NCBI GenBank assembly: GCA_038227045.1
Contig: JBBRQD010000029.1
Location: 1 to 55,314 of the forward strand
DNA length: 55,314 nt
Reading direction: 5' to 3'
From: JANXLS01 sp038227045
GTDB lineage: Bacteria > Planctomycetota > SZUA-567 > H5-PLA8
Positions 46,922-55,213 of the stretch are shown piece after piece. Positions within the stretch are counted from its first letter, which is position 1. The number at the start of each line of letters is the position of its first letter. The notes under the pieces are model-generated. The model saw nothing but the letters and a program-made list of their open reading frames with translations. It was not told where the DNA came from and did not search any database. The translations under genes were made by a program, and so were the position numbers.

Positions 46922-48913
46922 TCATGGAGTTTCGAGTGCTTCCGCAGTTACAAAGAGAAGAAGATTCTTCGGACCTTTTGGATTGCCACTGCTGAAGACG
47001 GCAGCGAGCACCCATTTTCCTTTCGGCACGACGATCTGTGTCTGCACGGTGTTGTTGTTTTGAGCGAGGGAATCTAATTCAATTGCGGCGATGGGCTGAA
47101 CGCTTGTATCTGTTCCCATAGCCTGACTGGTTGCCCCCGAAAGCAATGGTCCGGCTGCATTGGGTGCGCCGTCTTGAAGCCCCAAAATCCGTTTTGTTTT
47201 TGTGATATCCGTGGTGTGCGCAAGCCGTAAGTCGAGATGAATTGCCGATCGGTCGCCCGTCACAAACGGACGCGTTTCGAGGATCGTTCCGTCGAAGGCG
47301 CTACGGACAACGGGGGAGTATGTGCTTGCGCCGGCGTCATAATCCGAGACATACGAAACAACGCGGCCGTTTCTCGCGTGAGTTTGCTGCCGGTTGAAAC
47401 AGACAGACCGAAAGGTCGCCGGAAAAGTGTTTCCTTCGGCGTTTAGAATTGCATTCATGCCGTCGTCGTCGAAATTAGTCTCATTGGGTATGCCGGCGCT
47501 TGAGACGAGGTGCGCCTTTATGACGATTTGAGGCAGGATCATCCGGCGAAACAATTCGAGTATTTTCGCGATGGCCGCGTGAACTAAAGGCCGCTGAAAG
47601 ACGATCAACTGTCCTGCGCTTACATCGATCGTCATCTCGGGATCGGTGAAATTTCCGACAAGCGCTCTTTCCTTAATCAAAGTTGCGATGTCCACATCTT
47701 GAAGCCCCGGTGCCGAAGGCTCGTGTGCAGGGTCCGCCAATTTTCCGCTCGACAAATGGTTTAGGTTTAGCGCGGGAAAATCCGTGATGGCGCTGGAAAT
47801 ATCGCGAATGTCGAAAATGCGCATCTCCGGCGGCGAAGCATCGGCGGGAATTCGCGCCGGAATGTTTTTTGGCAGATGCGGAGCCTCGATTTTGTCTTTC
47901 GCTGCGAGCGGTTTGAAAGGCGTTACGGCGACACCGGAGCCGAGCGCTTCCGCCGCAATCAATACAAGAAGGTGTTTTTCCTTCGCTTCGGTATTTGGAT
48001 TTGGCATCGTTCCGGCCAATATCCAATTTCCGGCCGAGACACGCACATTTGTGTGCACTGAACTTACTTGCACCGATGGCGTATCAATCAGAAAAAACGA
48101 TGAACCAGGCGCTGCTTTTTTAGCCGGCACGACAAACCGCGCCGCAGGAAGGCCGAATAGTATCTTGCGGCTTTCGGTCATGTTTGCGGCGCTTGACAAC
48201 GACAATTGAAGTTCAACGGTAACCGTACGACGATCATGTGACAGCGTCGGTCGCACGTCGAAAATACAGCCTTCTATTAAGTTGCGGGTGACTGGGTCAA
48301 GCATGTCACCACTGATCTCATAATCGTGAATGTAGCTAGTCTCTCGCGCACATTTTACGTGTACGCGCTGGCCGTTGAAGCAGACAACGCGGGGTGCCGC
48401 CAATGCGCCCGCGGTTCCCATGGGGCCCAGTAATTTCGCCATCGCCTCCCAGCTAAAAATTGTGTCCCGCGGAATGTTCGCGGATGGCACCAGCAGACTT
48501 TTCACAACAACCTGCGGCCTGAATTGTTCGCGAATGGTTGACAACAGACTGGCGATAAGCTGCTGAACTTCAGCGGTTTGCATGATCACCAGTATTCCGC
48601 CACGCTCGTCGATGCTCGTGTCTGTCGCGGGATCCCAGCTTTCGGGTCGAATACGGGTTTTGATCATTTCCTGGAGAGTTGCGCAGGTGAACCTGTTATT
48701 GTTGCCGCTATCAACCGGATAAGTCGACGGCGTGCTGGGCGGTTCCACGCCCCAACCCCTATCCGGTGACGAATCTGAGCGGGAATCTACAATCGGATGG
48801 ACGAGGTCGGAAACATCATAAAGCGCCAACTCGGGCCGCTGTTCGGCGGAGTGCGCGCTAGCGATTTGCAAAACAAGCACTGACGCCAGCATTGATAGAA
48901 TTGATAAGCGCAT
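46922..48913 (-). CDS. Tandem-duplicated secretin-like exported protein
   Basis: The 663-residue protein has a signal peptide (LSILSMLASVLVLQIASAHS) and two homologous halves (about 30-335 and 363-663). Each half contains a YDVSDLV- or FDIRDIS-type opening, a secretin N1-like segment (ILVIMQTAEVQQLIASLL, versus LIVFQRPLVHAAIAKIL), a QVVVKSLLV- or QIVIKAHLV-type strand with Pro-Ser-Ala-Asn-Ile, and a secretin-like core. In the core RVVCFNGQRVHVK matches SVCFNRQQTHARN, YIHDYEISGDM matches YVSDYDAGA, and IFDVRPTLS matches ILETRPFVT. Secretins form outer-membrane channels, but two repeats in one chain without obvious membrane strands suggest a soluble or scaffold role. An AGGAAGGA site supports the inner ATG, 14 bases after the methyltransferase stop. 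Confidence 0.75.
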   Translation of the reverse strand: MRLSILSMLASVLVLQIASAHSAEQRPELALYDVSDLVHPIVDSRSDSSPDRGWGVEPPSTPSTYPVDSGNNNRFTCATLQEMIKTRIRPESWDPATDTSIDERGGILVIMQTAEVQQLIASLLSTIREQFRPQVVVKSLLVPSANIPRDTIFSWEAMAKLLGPMGTAGALAAPRVVCFNGQRVHVKCARETSYIHDYEISGDMLDPVTRNLIEGCIFDVRPTLSHDRRTVTVELQLSLSSAANMTESRKILFGLPAARFVVPAKKAAPGSSFFLIDTPSVQVSSVHTNVRVSAGNWILAGTMPNPNTEAKEKHLLVLIAAEALGSGVAVTPFKPLAAKDKIEAPHLPKNIPARIPADASPPEMRIFDIRDISSAITDFPALNLNHLSSGKLADPAHEPSAPGLQDVDIATLIKERALVGNFTDPEMTIDVSAGQLIVFQRPLVHAAIAKILELFRRMILPQIVIKAHLVSSAGIPNETNFDDDGMNAILNAEGNTFPATFRSVCFNRQQTHARNGRVVSYVSDYDAGASTYSPVVRSAFDGTILETRPFVTGDRSAIHLDLRLAHTTDITKTKRILGLQDGAPNAAGPLLSGATSQAMGTDTSVQPIAAIELDSLAQNNNTVQTQIVVPKGKWVLAAVFSSGNPKGPKNLLLFVTAEALETP

Positions 48914-48927
48914 GATTCTGGTCCTTC

Positions 48928-49866
48928 CTAATGATAGGTTTTGCATTCCCTCTCAAACGCATGCCCGTTCTGCCAGCCTCGCTTTCCTGTGCGTCGAAAA
49001 TGTTCGAGTCTGCGTATGGCGATTTCGCAAAATACTGGATCGGTGTCGATTGTCGCGCAGCGCCTCTTGTGGATCTCCGCTGCCAGAAGCGTCGTGCCCG
49101 AATGCGCGAAAAAATCGATTGCGATTTCGCCGGGATTGGAGCTGGCTTTGACGATCCGTTCGATTGCTTTGAGCGGCTTCTGTGCGTAACAGCCCGAGAC
49201 GTTTTCCTCCATGCGGTAGAAGACTTGTTGAATGTCCACCCAGACGTTTCCGGCGCGAATGTTTTCCGATTTTCCGCGCTCCGTGTTCTCGGTTATTTGT
49301 CCGCCCACTTCCTTGTAATAGCCGCGCAAAATCTTGGGGATGTCCGTGTATTCGGCCTCGATATTGAACGCCGGCGACCCCTTGACGTAGTAGAGCAGTT
49401 CCTGCCGCACCGCCATCCAGTTCTTCTGCGTGCCGTACCCGCGCTGGTTGCGCATCGTAATCAGACTGCGCGGCTTGAATGGAAATTCGCGCATCATCAG
49501 CATGAAATCGGGGAGCGGTTGGAAATTGTCCTTCTGATCCGCGCCCAGCCATATATAGAGCGACGCGTCGGTGGCCAAAATGCTGCCGGTCGTGGCAATC
49601 CAGCTTCGGCACCAGTCGATGTATTTTTCGAGCGGGCGTTCGTCGAAGGCGACTAAATTGTATGGCGGATCGTGGATCGCCAGAGTGGCCGTTTCGCCGG
49701 CCATCAGCTTTTTGACATCGTCGGATGAGGCGGCGTTCAGGCAGCCGACCTTGTGCCCGGCGGCTTCGTCGATCCAAATTTCGCCGGGTTTCAAGCGGCA
49801 ATGGGGCAGCAGTGCGCGCCACACTTCGGAATTTGTGTCGAGGCGCGGCAGCGGGTTGTTGTTCAT
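48928..49866 (-). CDS. Site-specific DNA methyltransferase (N6-adenine or N4-cytosine type)
   Basis: The 312-residue enzyme has the catalytic motif IV DPPYN near residue 70. The S-adenosylmethionine motif I (DFFAHSGTTLLAAE) lies near the C-terminus, with the CATIDTDPVFCEIAIRRLE adenosyl-pocket helix after it. This order (catalytic motif first) marks the beta class. The central region (RGYGTQKNWMAVRQELLYYV, IPKILRGYYKEVGG) is probably target recognition. It methylates a specific DNA site of unknown sequence. No endonuclease is adjacent, so it appears solitary. Its ATG overlaps the phosphomannose isomerase stop by the ATGA arrangement, a sign of translational coupling. Confidence 0.9.
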   Translation of the reverse strand: MNNNPLPRLDTNSEVWRALLPHCRLKPGEIWIDEAAGHKVGCLNAASSDDVKKLMAGETATLAIHDPPYNLVAFDERPLEKYIDWCRSWIATTGSILATDASLYIWLGADQKDNFQPLPDFMLMMREFPFKPRSLITMRNQRGYGTQKNWMAVRQELLYYVKGSPAFNIEAEYTDIPKILRGYYKEVGGQITENTERGKSENIRAGNVWVDIQQVFYRMEENVSGCYAQKPLKAIERIVKASSNPGEIAIDFFAHSGTTLLAAEIHKRRCATIDTDPVFCEIAIRRLEHFRRTGKRGWQNGHAFERECKTYH

Positions 49867-50879
49867 TTCGGCATGGCCAGCAGAAGTGTGAGATTGTCGA
49901 GCGGTACGAATTGCGCGTGCGTCATTGCCGCGGGAATGAGCCCCGTCATGCCGGGCTTTACGACGCGCCCGCAGACCACGCCTTGCCCCTCCAGCACCAT
50001 TACGACGGTGGTCCGACCTTTCGTTTCGATCTCCAGATGGCGGTATTGTTTTTGATTTGCGTCCACTTGCGCGACCATGCTTTCGGCCGACAGCGTCAGG
50101 CGCACCAGATCGAAATAGCGGCCGTTCAGCAGATGTTCGCAACAGGGATGCAGGCGCGTCGGCTTCACTGTCTCGCTATGCATATCGCCGGTGAATTCAT
50201 CGCCGCGCCCGTCGAAGCGGATGGCGTCCAGTGCTTCCTTTACGTGCAATTTCCGCGGCTTGCCGTCGAGGCCCATGCGGTTGTAGTCGTAGATGCGCAG
50301 CGTCACGTCGGAGTTCTGCTGCACCTCCGCGACGACCAAGCCCGCGCCGATTGCGTGCACCGTGCCGGGGGGCAGCGCGATCACATCACCGGCTTGCGGC
50401 TCGAAATAGTGCAGCAGTTCTTCGACGCGATTTTCTTCAATGGCGCGCGCGAAGTCCTCGCGTGTTGTGCCGGGCTTGAGGCCGCGCACGATTTGCGCGC
50501 CGGGTTCAGCGTGAACGACGACCCAGCATTCGGACTTCCCGAGATCGTTGAATTGTTTCGCGCCTTCGTCGTCGGGATGGACCTGGACCGAGAGCTTGTC
50601 GCCGGCGTCGACGTATTTGACGAGCAGCGGAAAACATGCGCGGTCGGGCAACTTCCCCAGCATTTCGCGCGGGTATTTTTCGAGCAACTGCCGCAGCGTC
50701 CAGCCGTCGAACTCGCCGCCATCCACGATGCTCTGCGCATCCGGGCGGTCGCTCAGTTCCCAGCTTTCGCCGATGATTTTGCCGGGCGGAATCGGTTTGC
50801 CGTACAGCGCGTCCAAGTGGTTTCCGCCCCATACGCGCTCGAACATTAGTGGTTTGAAGAATAGTGGTTGGTCGAACAT
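49863..50879 (-). CDS. manA: Type I phosphomannose isomerase
   Basis: The 338-residue enzyme interconverts mannose-6-phosphate and fructose-6-phosphate and feeds GDP-mannose synthesis. The family pattern is complete: FKPLMFERVWGGNHL, GESWELSDR, PLLVKYVDAGDKLSVQVHPDD (zinc ligands Gln and His), CWVVVHAEPGAQIVRGL, VIALPPGTVHAIG (further zinc His) and VAEVQQNSDVTLRIYDY. It is zinc-dependent and cytoplasmic. The stop overlaps the start of the methyltransferase gene by four bases, so the two are translationally coupled even though their functions are unrelated. Upstream is a large palindromic repeat. Confidence 0.94.
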   Translation of the reverse strand: MFDQPLFFKPLMFERVWGGNHLDALYGKPIPPGKIIGESWELSDRPDAQSIVDGGEFDGWTLRQLLEKYPREMLGKLPDRACFPLLVKYVDAGDKLSVQVHPDDEGAKQFNDLGKSECWVVVHAEPGAQIVRGLKPGTTREDFARAIEENRVEELLHYFEPQAGDVIALPPGTVHAIGAGLVVAEVQQNSDVTLRIYDYNRMGLDGKPRKLHVKEALDAIRFDGRGDEFTGDMHSETVKPTRLHPCCEHLLNGRYFDLVRLTLSAESMVAQVDANQKQYRHLEIETKGRTTVVMVLEGQGVVCGRVVKPGMTGLIPAAMTHAQFVPLDNLTLLLAMPK

Positions 50880-50895
50880 GGTTTCCAGTTTCAGT

Positions 50896-51044
50896 GGTTA
50901 GTGGTTAGTGAGCGGCTTCGCCGCTTAAGAAGGGGTTAGGGAACAGCAAATTCCCCCTTCGCTCCTAATTCGTATATCGAAATATGCGCATCGTATTTCT
51001 CTCCCTAATCCCTATGCGGCGAAGCCGCTCACTGGCCACTAACC
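50896..51044. repeat. Hyphenated palindromic repeat (AGCGGCTTCGCCGC arms)
   Basis: Arms at 50896-50924 and 51016-51044 are near-perfect reverse complements, containing GTGAGCGGCTTCGCCGC and GCGGCGAAGCCGCTCAC flanked by GGTTAGTGG/CCACTAACC words. The centre holds a second, smaller word pair (GGGGTTAGGGAACAG and CTCCCTAATCCC). It separates manA from the preceding secreted hypothetical gene. Confidence 0.72.
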
Positions 51045-51865
51045 TAAAGTCCCAGATCGACGGTGAGATCGACTTTGATGCGCTTTTTTTGAATGTCGCT
51101 CCATGAATACAACTTGATGGCGCCCGCGTCCACGCGTTCTGAAAATGTGTAGCTCCAGTCTACTTTGATGTCACCTTGTATGGACAGGGTTGAAGTCGAG
51201 GTGCGTGCGGCTTTTATTTCGCCGCCGTCGGGGCGGAAGAATTTTATTTCGGCGATGCCATCGAGTTCGCGCTGGGCGCGCAGCACGAAACACATCGCGT
51301 CGCGCCCCAGATCGCGCGGGGCTTCGTTCATTTCGACGATCTCCAATTCGAGATTGTTCGGTCCTGCGATTTTCGTTCCGTTCTTGAACGGCACATTCGA
51401 GACCACGGTTTCTTTTTTCTGCGTGGCGCAGAGCATCGTGAGCGTGCCCAGAAGCTGGATGTGCGCCGCGCCCTTGACCGGCAGAGTTGGTGCGGAGATT
51501 TCAACGATGCAGTTTTTGGCGTCTTTGTCGATCTTCGCCGCATTCCCGAAACCGGCGAGGGCGATTTGTTCGGCCGTTGCGTCCTTGGGCCGAGCCTGCA
51601 AATCGGTGCCTTTGTCGTCGACGAATTTGGCGACGGCGCTGTCCGACGCATCGAAGCGGATCAATTCGCCGATGGGCGATGAAATCAGCAATGACAGAGT
51701 GGTTCCGGTCGGCCAGAGCAGGCGCTCTTTCAACGCGTGCGGCCGCGACACGCGCAGGCCGATGACGTCGAGTGAGAGCTTCGGCGGGTCGGCGTCTGCG
51801 GCGCACACGAACGCGCTGGCAAGACACGCGATCATGGCTAACGGCGTCGCAATTCGAATGGGCAC
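51044..51865 (-). CDS. Secreted hypothetical protein
   Basis: The 273-residue protein starts at a GTG with AAGGAG nine bases upstream and has a signal peptide (IATPLAMIACLASAFVCA). The mature chain is beta-rich with no recognised family. It includes segments such as LWPTGTTLSLLISSPIGELI and ELEIVEMNEAPRDLG, and a C-terminal IKVDWSYTFSERVDAGAIKL. It might bind a metal or a cell-surface component, but this is unsupported. It is flanked on both sides by large palindromic repeats and is transcribed alone. Confidence 0.7.
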   Translation of the reverse strand: MPIRIATPLAMIACLASAFVCAADADPPKLSLDVIGLRVSRPHALKERLLWPTGTTLSLLISSPIGELIRFDASDSAVAKFVDDKGTDLQARPKDATAEQIALAGFGNAAKIDKDAKNCIVEISAPTLPVKGAAHIQLLGTLTMLCATQKKETVVSNVPFKNGTKIAGPNNLELEIVEMNEAPRDLGRDAMCFVLRAQRELDGIAEIKFFRPDGGEIKAARTSTSTLSIQGDIKVDWSYTFSERVDAGAIKLYSWSDIQKKRIKVDLTVDLGL

Positions 51866-51927
51866 GAAGCAATCTCCTTTTGGTTCAGGATGAGCGGACG
51901 GTGGAATTATATACCGGCGGGAAAAAA

Positions 51928-52049
51928 CGGGAAGGAGGAAGGATGAATAAAATGCGGCGACAAGGTGACAAGGTGAAACAGATCATTAATCGAATGCGAT
52001 AACAGTTTCACCCCCTCACCTTGTCACCCCCTCACGTTCATCCTTCCCG
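51928..52049. repeat. Hyphenated palindromic repeat (GACAAGGTGA words)
   Basis: Arms beginning CGGGAAGGAGGAAGGATG and ending CATCCTTCCCG enclose inner words GACAAGGTGACAAGGTGAAAC against GTTTCACCCCCTCACCTTGT, all as reverse complements around a short AT-rich centre. It belongs to the same word family as the 26041-26220 element and fills the divergent gap before the GTPase gene. Confidence 0.68.
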
Positions 52050-52133
52050 ATTCTTCCGTCGTGGAAAATTGCCGCCGGTGCTTTATGATGCCAGGACACT
52101 TTCAACCAGCCCCCCCCTTAGAGGGATCGATTC

Positions 52134-53159
52134 ATGAGCAAGTCGAAGGCGGCCAGCATCGAGCAGACGCCCAGCGCATTGCTGGAGGATTATATCGCGG
52201 GTGCGGCGGCGCAGGCCTATCCCATCCCGATGGATTCCGAAGAGGGCAAACCGATGTACAAGGCGCTCGCGCAGCATGTCTGGCGCGAACGGCAGCGCCC
52301 GGTGGTGGCCAGCGACATTCGCGATTTGTGGGAGCGCATCGATACGCTGAAACGCGGCGACAGAGTGCGTTACGAAATCGCGGGGATTCATTTCTGGGCG
52401 GCGGACTTCGTGAACTCGCTGTGCACCGGGGCGGTGGAAGTCGATGCCGAATGCGGCCGGCGGCTGGCGGCGTGGCTCGACGACTGGCCCAACGTCTGCG
52501 TGCTGGGGCATTCCGGGCGCGGCAAATCCTCGACGATCAACCGGCTCTTCGGCGTCAAAGTCGCGGAGATCAGCCATCATGAATCCTGCACCAGCAGCGT
52601 GACGGATTTCCGCCTCGTGACCGGCTCGTTCCTCAACCGGCCGACCGGCATCTCTCTCTGGGACGTGCCCGGTTACGGCGACGAGCGTCTGCCGTTCGAG
52701 CATTACGTGCAGCTTTACAAGCGGCTGGCGCGGAAGTGCGACGTGGTGGTGTTCATGCTCGACAACGAGTGGGGCGCGCACCTGGACTTAAAAATGTTTC
52801 GCAAATTGAAGGACCGCGTGCGCGGCCTGACCAAGAAACTGGTCGTGGCGGTGAACAAAGCGGATTTGTTCTACCCGCACGACTGGGACGAGGAGCGCGG
52901 CGCGCCCAGCGAAAAAATGATAGCAAGCATTCAGCGGCGGCTCGACGCAGCCGCTAGCCGCCTGGAACTAAAAGACAGCTCGCGCATCGTGGCGTTTTCG
53001 GCGCTGAAAGACTGGAACGTGTATGGACTCGTGACGGCGATGGTGGACGCGGCCGGCGAGAGCAAAGGCGCGAAGATGCTGCGCGCGGTGAAGCACGACG
53101 AGGTCGATGCGGCGGATTTGGATGAGGAAGAGGGGCGCGTTTTGCGGGCGTTGGAGTAG
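52134..53159 (+). CDS. Orphan TrmE/dynamin-like GTPase
   Basis: The 341-residue protein has an N-terminal helical region (about 1-110) followed by a complete G domain. G1 is GHSGRGKSS, G3 is WDVPGYGD (DxxG), G4 is NKADLF and G5 is SALKDW. The Thr/Ser after TSSVTDF is the probable G2 switch. This matches the TRAFAC translation-factor-related and YfjP/dynamin-like groups, not a tRNA-modifying TrmE (no MnmE C-terminus). It has no membrane helix. A GAGGG site precedes the ATG at eight bases. Downstream is the PIN-GNAT gene, separated by a short gap, so the two could be in one accessory block. Confidence 0.86.
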   Translation: MSKSKAASIEQTPSALLEDYIAGAAAQAYPIPMDSEEGKPMYKALAQHVWRERQRPVVASDIRDLWERIDTLKRGDRVRYEIAGIHFWAADFVNSLCTGAVEVDAECGRRLAAWLDDWPNVCVLGHSGRGKSSTINRLFGVKVAEISHHESCTSSVTDFRLVTGSFLNRPTGISLWDVPGYGDERLPFEHYVQLYKRLARKCDVVVFMLDNEWGAHLDLKMFRKLKDRVRGLTKKLVVAVNKADLFYPHDWDEERGAPSEKMIASIQRRLDAAASRLELKDSSRIVAFSALKDWNVYGLVTAMVDAAGESKGAKMLRAVKHDEVDAADLDEEEGRVLRALE

Positions 53160-53245
53160 GGGGCGGCGACGCGGAGAACTGTCCGCTGAACTTGGAAAAT
53201 CGAGTTCCCTGTCCGCCCTGTCCCCTGATCTCGCGAGACTGGAAT

Positions 53246-54091
53246 ATGAATTTTTTGCTCGACACCAATATCGTGATCCCGCTGGAACCCGGTTCCCTTA
53301 AGGGCGTTGAACCGGGTACTCAATTTGCAGCCGCATTTCTTGAAAAAGCTCATGCGGCCGGACTACGTGTCTTTATTCACCCGCTCGTAAATGTGGATTT
53401 GAACAGGGACAAGGATGCGGACCGGCTAGCAATGCGCAAAGCGTTGCTCGTAAAATACAGTCAGCTTCCCGATCCACCACAATTGACGGACGCGATTCGG
53501 CAAATTGTTGGAAACGCGGAGTTCGGTTCCAACGCATGGGTTGACGATCACATGCTCGCCTCCGTGATCGCAAATGCCGTCGATTATCTCGTAACGGAAG
53601 ACGCGGGGATTCACAACAAAGCTCGACGGCTTCAAATCGAAGATCGAGTTTTGTACGTCGCCGAAGCGCGATCTCTGCTAGCAGACTTTTTCGACCAAAC
53701 ACCGCGCCCACCGCCCGCAGTTGAATCGGTCAAAACTCATGCGCTGGATGAGACCGATGAAATCTTTGATTCTATTCGGTCCGACTACCCGGGCTTCGAC
53801 GAATGGCTCAATAAGTGCAAGCGCGAACATCGGCAAGCGTGGCTCATTCGCAACGATGCCGAAAAGCTCGCGGGATTTTGCATCGTCAATCGCGAGCCGT
53901 ACGAGAATGCCAAGACGCTCAAAATATGTACGTTCAAAATCTCGCCCTCGCACAACGGGAACAGGTTCGGCGAACTACTGCTGAAGACAATTTTCAACTA
54001 CGCTTTCGATAATGGATATGAACGCTTATTTGTCACCGCGTTTCCCGAACAAAAGCAACTTATCGAGTTTTTCAGGACATTTGGATTTTAA
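53246..54091 (+). pseudogene. PIN-GNAT protein, N-terminal part, interrupted by an in-frame TAA
   Basis: The 281 codons encode an N-terminal PIN nuclease domain (LLDTNIVIPLE with the first acidic residue, VNVDLNRDKDADR, DDHMLASVI, LVTEDAGIH) and a GNAT acetyltransferase domain. The latter contains LIRNDAEKLAGFCIVN, the CoA-loop-like SPSHNGNRFGELLLKTI and LIEFFRTFGF. The frame then meets TAA at 54089-54091 but stays open in the same phase into the next coding segment. The continuation supplies the PUA-like domain expected in full-length relatives of this PIN-GNAT type. A GAA-to-TAA change is the simplest explanation. If translated, the product would be a truncated nuclease/acetyltransferase. 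Confidence 0.72.
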
Positions 54092-54124
54092 TGTTCCCCG
54101 GGAACGAATACTAACGGCGAGAAC

Positions 54125-54706
54125 GTGTTGTCGAAACATTTGACGCCGAATGCTTCGGTGGAAATTACGGCGCTTGAATTTCATATCCGGTATGGTCCGC
54201 GACATTTTCGTACAGCGGGCACGGATTCGTACATTGTTCCGGTCATGCCGCAATATCACAACATGCTGTTTCCCGAAAGCGACCACCAGCTTTCCTTGCT
54301 TCCCGGCAGGACGACGTTCGGTAACAGTATACGGAAAGCATATCTTTGCCGTGCTCCGATCAAGAAGATCAGCCCTGGTGCGAATCTGTTCTTTTACCGT
54401 TCTCACGATTACAAAGCTGCTACGGTTGTCGGTGTGGCCGAAGGGTGCATTCGGTCGTTCGATGCTGTTGAAATCGCGCGATATGTCGGCAAGCGCACAG
54501 TGTACAGTTTCAACGAAATCAAAACGATGTGCGCGTTGGGCGAAGTTTTGGCGATACTATTCAGACAAGCGGGTGCTTTTTCAAAGCCGGTCGGGCTCAG
54601 CGATCTCGTCAACGCGAGCATATTAAAGGCAGCGCCGCAATCCATCATGTGTCTAATGGAGAGCAAGGCCGAATGGCTCACGAAGCAATCGAAGCCGTTG
54701 CGTTAA
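54125..54706 (+). pseudogene. PUA-like C-terminal part of the PIN-GNAT protein
   Basis: This segment is in the same frame as the PIN-GNAT part, 11 codons after its stop, and ends with its own stop. It encodes a PUA/EVE-like domain (AYLCRAPIKKISPGANLFFY, YRSHDYKAATVVGVAEG, FNEIKTMCALGEVLAILF). Such domains bind RNA or modified bases. The GTG at 54125 and TTG at 54128 could restart translation and give a separate polypeptide, but no ribosome site is obvious. Read through, the segment joins TNGENVLSKHLTP directly to the GNAT part. The ASCH gene begins inside its end. Confidence 0.7.
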
Positions 54707-55101
54707 TCCCGATCAAACCGGAGTACGCAAACGCCATTATGCGGGGCGCAAAAAAAGTCGAGTTTCGAAAAGTCAAGTTTCAACGCGAGGTCAGCCATGT
54801 CGTCGTCTATGCAAGCAATCCCGTGAAACGAGTTTTGGGGTATTTCGCGGTTTCGGATATAAAAGAGTTGTCGCCCGGCGCGATTTCGAAGCAATACAAG
54901 GACGTGGGCGGGATTTGTCACGACAGTTTCCGTAGTTACTACGGTTCTCGCCAAAGTGCCATCGCCATTGAAGTCGGTGAGGTAAGAAAACTGGCGCTGC
55001 CGGTGAAGCTCAGCAAAATAAAATCGGGTCCAGTCCCGCAAAGTTTTTCGTATTTGAATCCGAATGTGTTGGAGCGGCTGGAACGCCTTGTAATGGAATA
55101 G
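54673..55101 (+). CDS. ASCH-domain (PUA-like) protein
   Basis: The 142-residue protein is a single ASCH/PUA-like fold: VALIPIKPEYANAIMRGAKK, then VEFRKVKF with the conserved basic Lys/Arg, VSHVVVYASNPVKRVLGYF and VPQSFSYLNPNVLERLERLV. ASCH domains are thought to bind RNA or nucleotide derivatives and are found beside translation or RNA-repair genes. The ATG overlaps the end of the PUA-like segment by 34 bases in a different frame, which indicates coupling. I reject the longer frame starting at 54529 because it overlaps the previous gene deeply. A loose AAGG lies before the start. Confidence 0.83.
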   Translation: MAHEAIEAVALIPIKPEYANAIMRGAKKVEFRKVKFQREVSHVVVYASNPVKRVLGYFAVSDIKELSPGAISKQYKDVGGICHDSFRSYYGSRQSAIAIEVGEVRKLALPVKLSKIKSGPVPQSFSYLNPNVLERLERLVME

Positions 55102-55213
55102 CGGAGCAAACGTCGGGACAGAATTGAGTTGAACAATGTCAGATGGCGCAACTTCCGGCAGGTCGGCTTTTCATACGAGCAATTGTCAAATGATGTGGAT
55201 GGCGATGTTGAAA

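Noticed and set aside
48928..50142. Long methyltransferase start at 50142
   Set aside because: It would overlap 280 bases of manA in another frame; the inner ATG forms a normal ATGA overlap.
54089..54091. Programmed read-through or selenocysteine/pyrrolysine at the PIN-GNAT stop
   Set aside because: The stop is TAA, not TGA or TAG, and no SECIS-like hairpin is evident; a nonsense mutation or assembly error is simpler.
54529..54672. Extended start for the ASCH gene
   Set aside because: It would overlap the PUA-like coding segment by almost 180 bases and lacks ASCH similarity in the extension.
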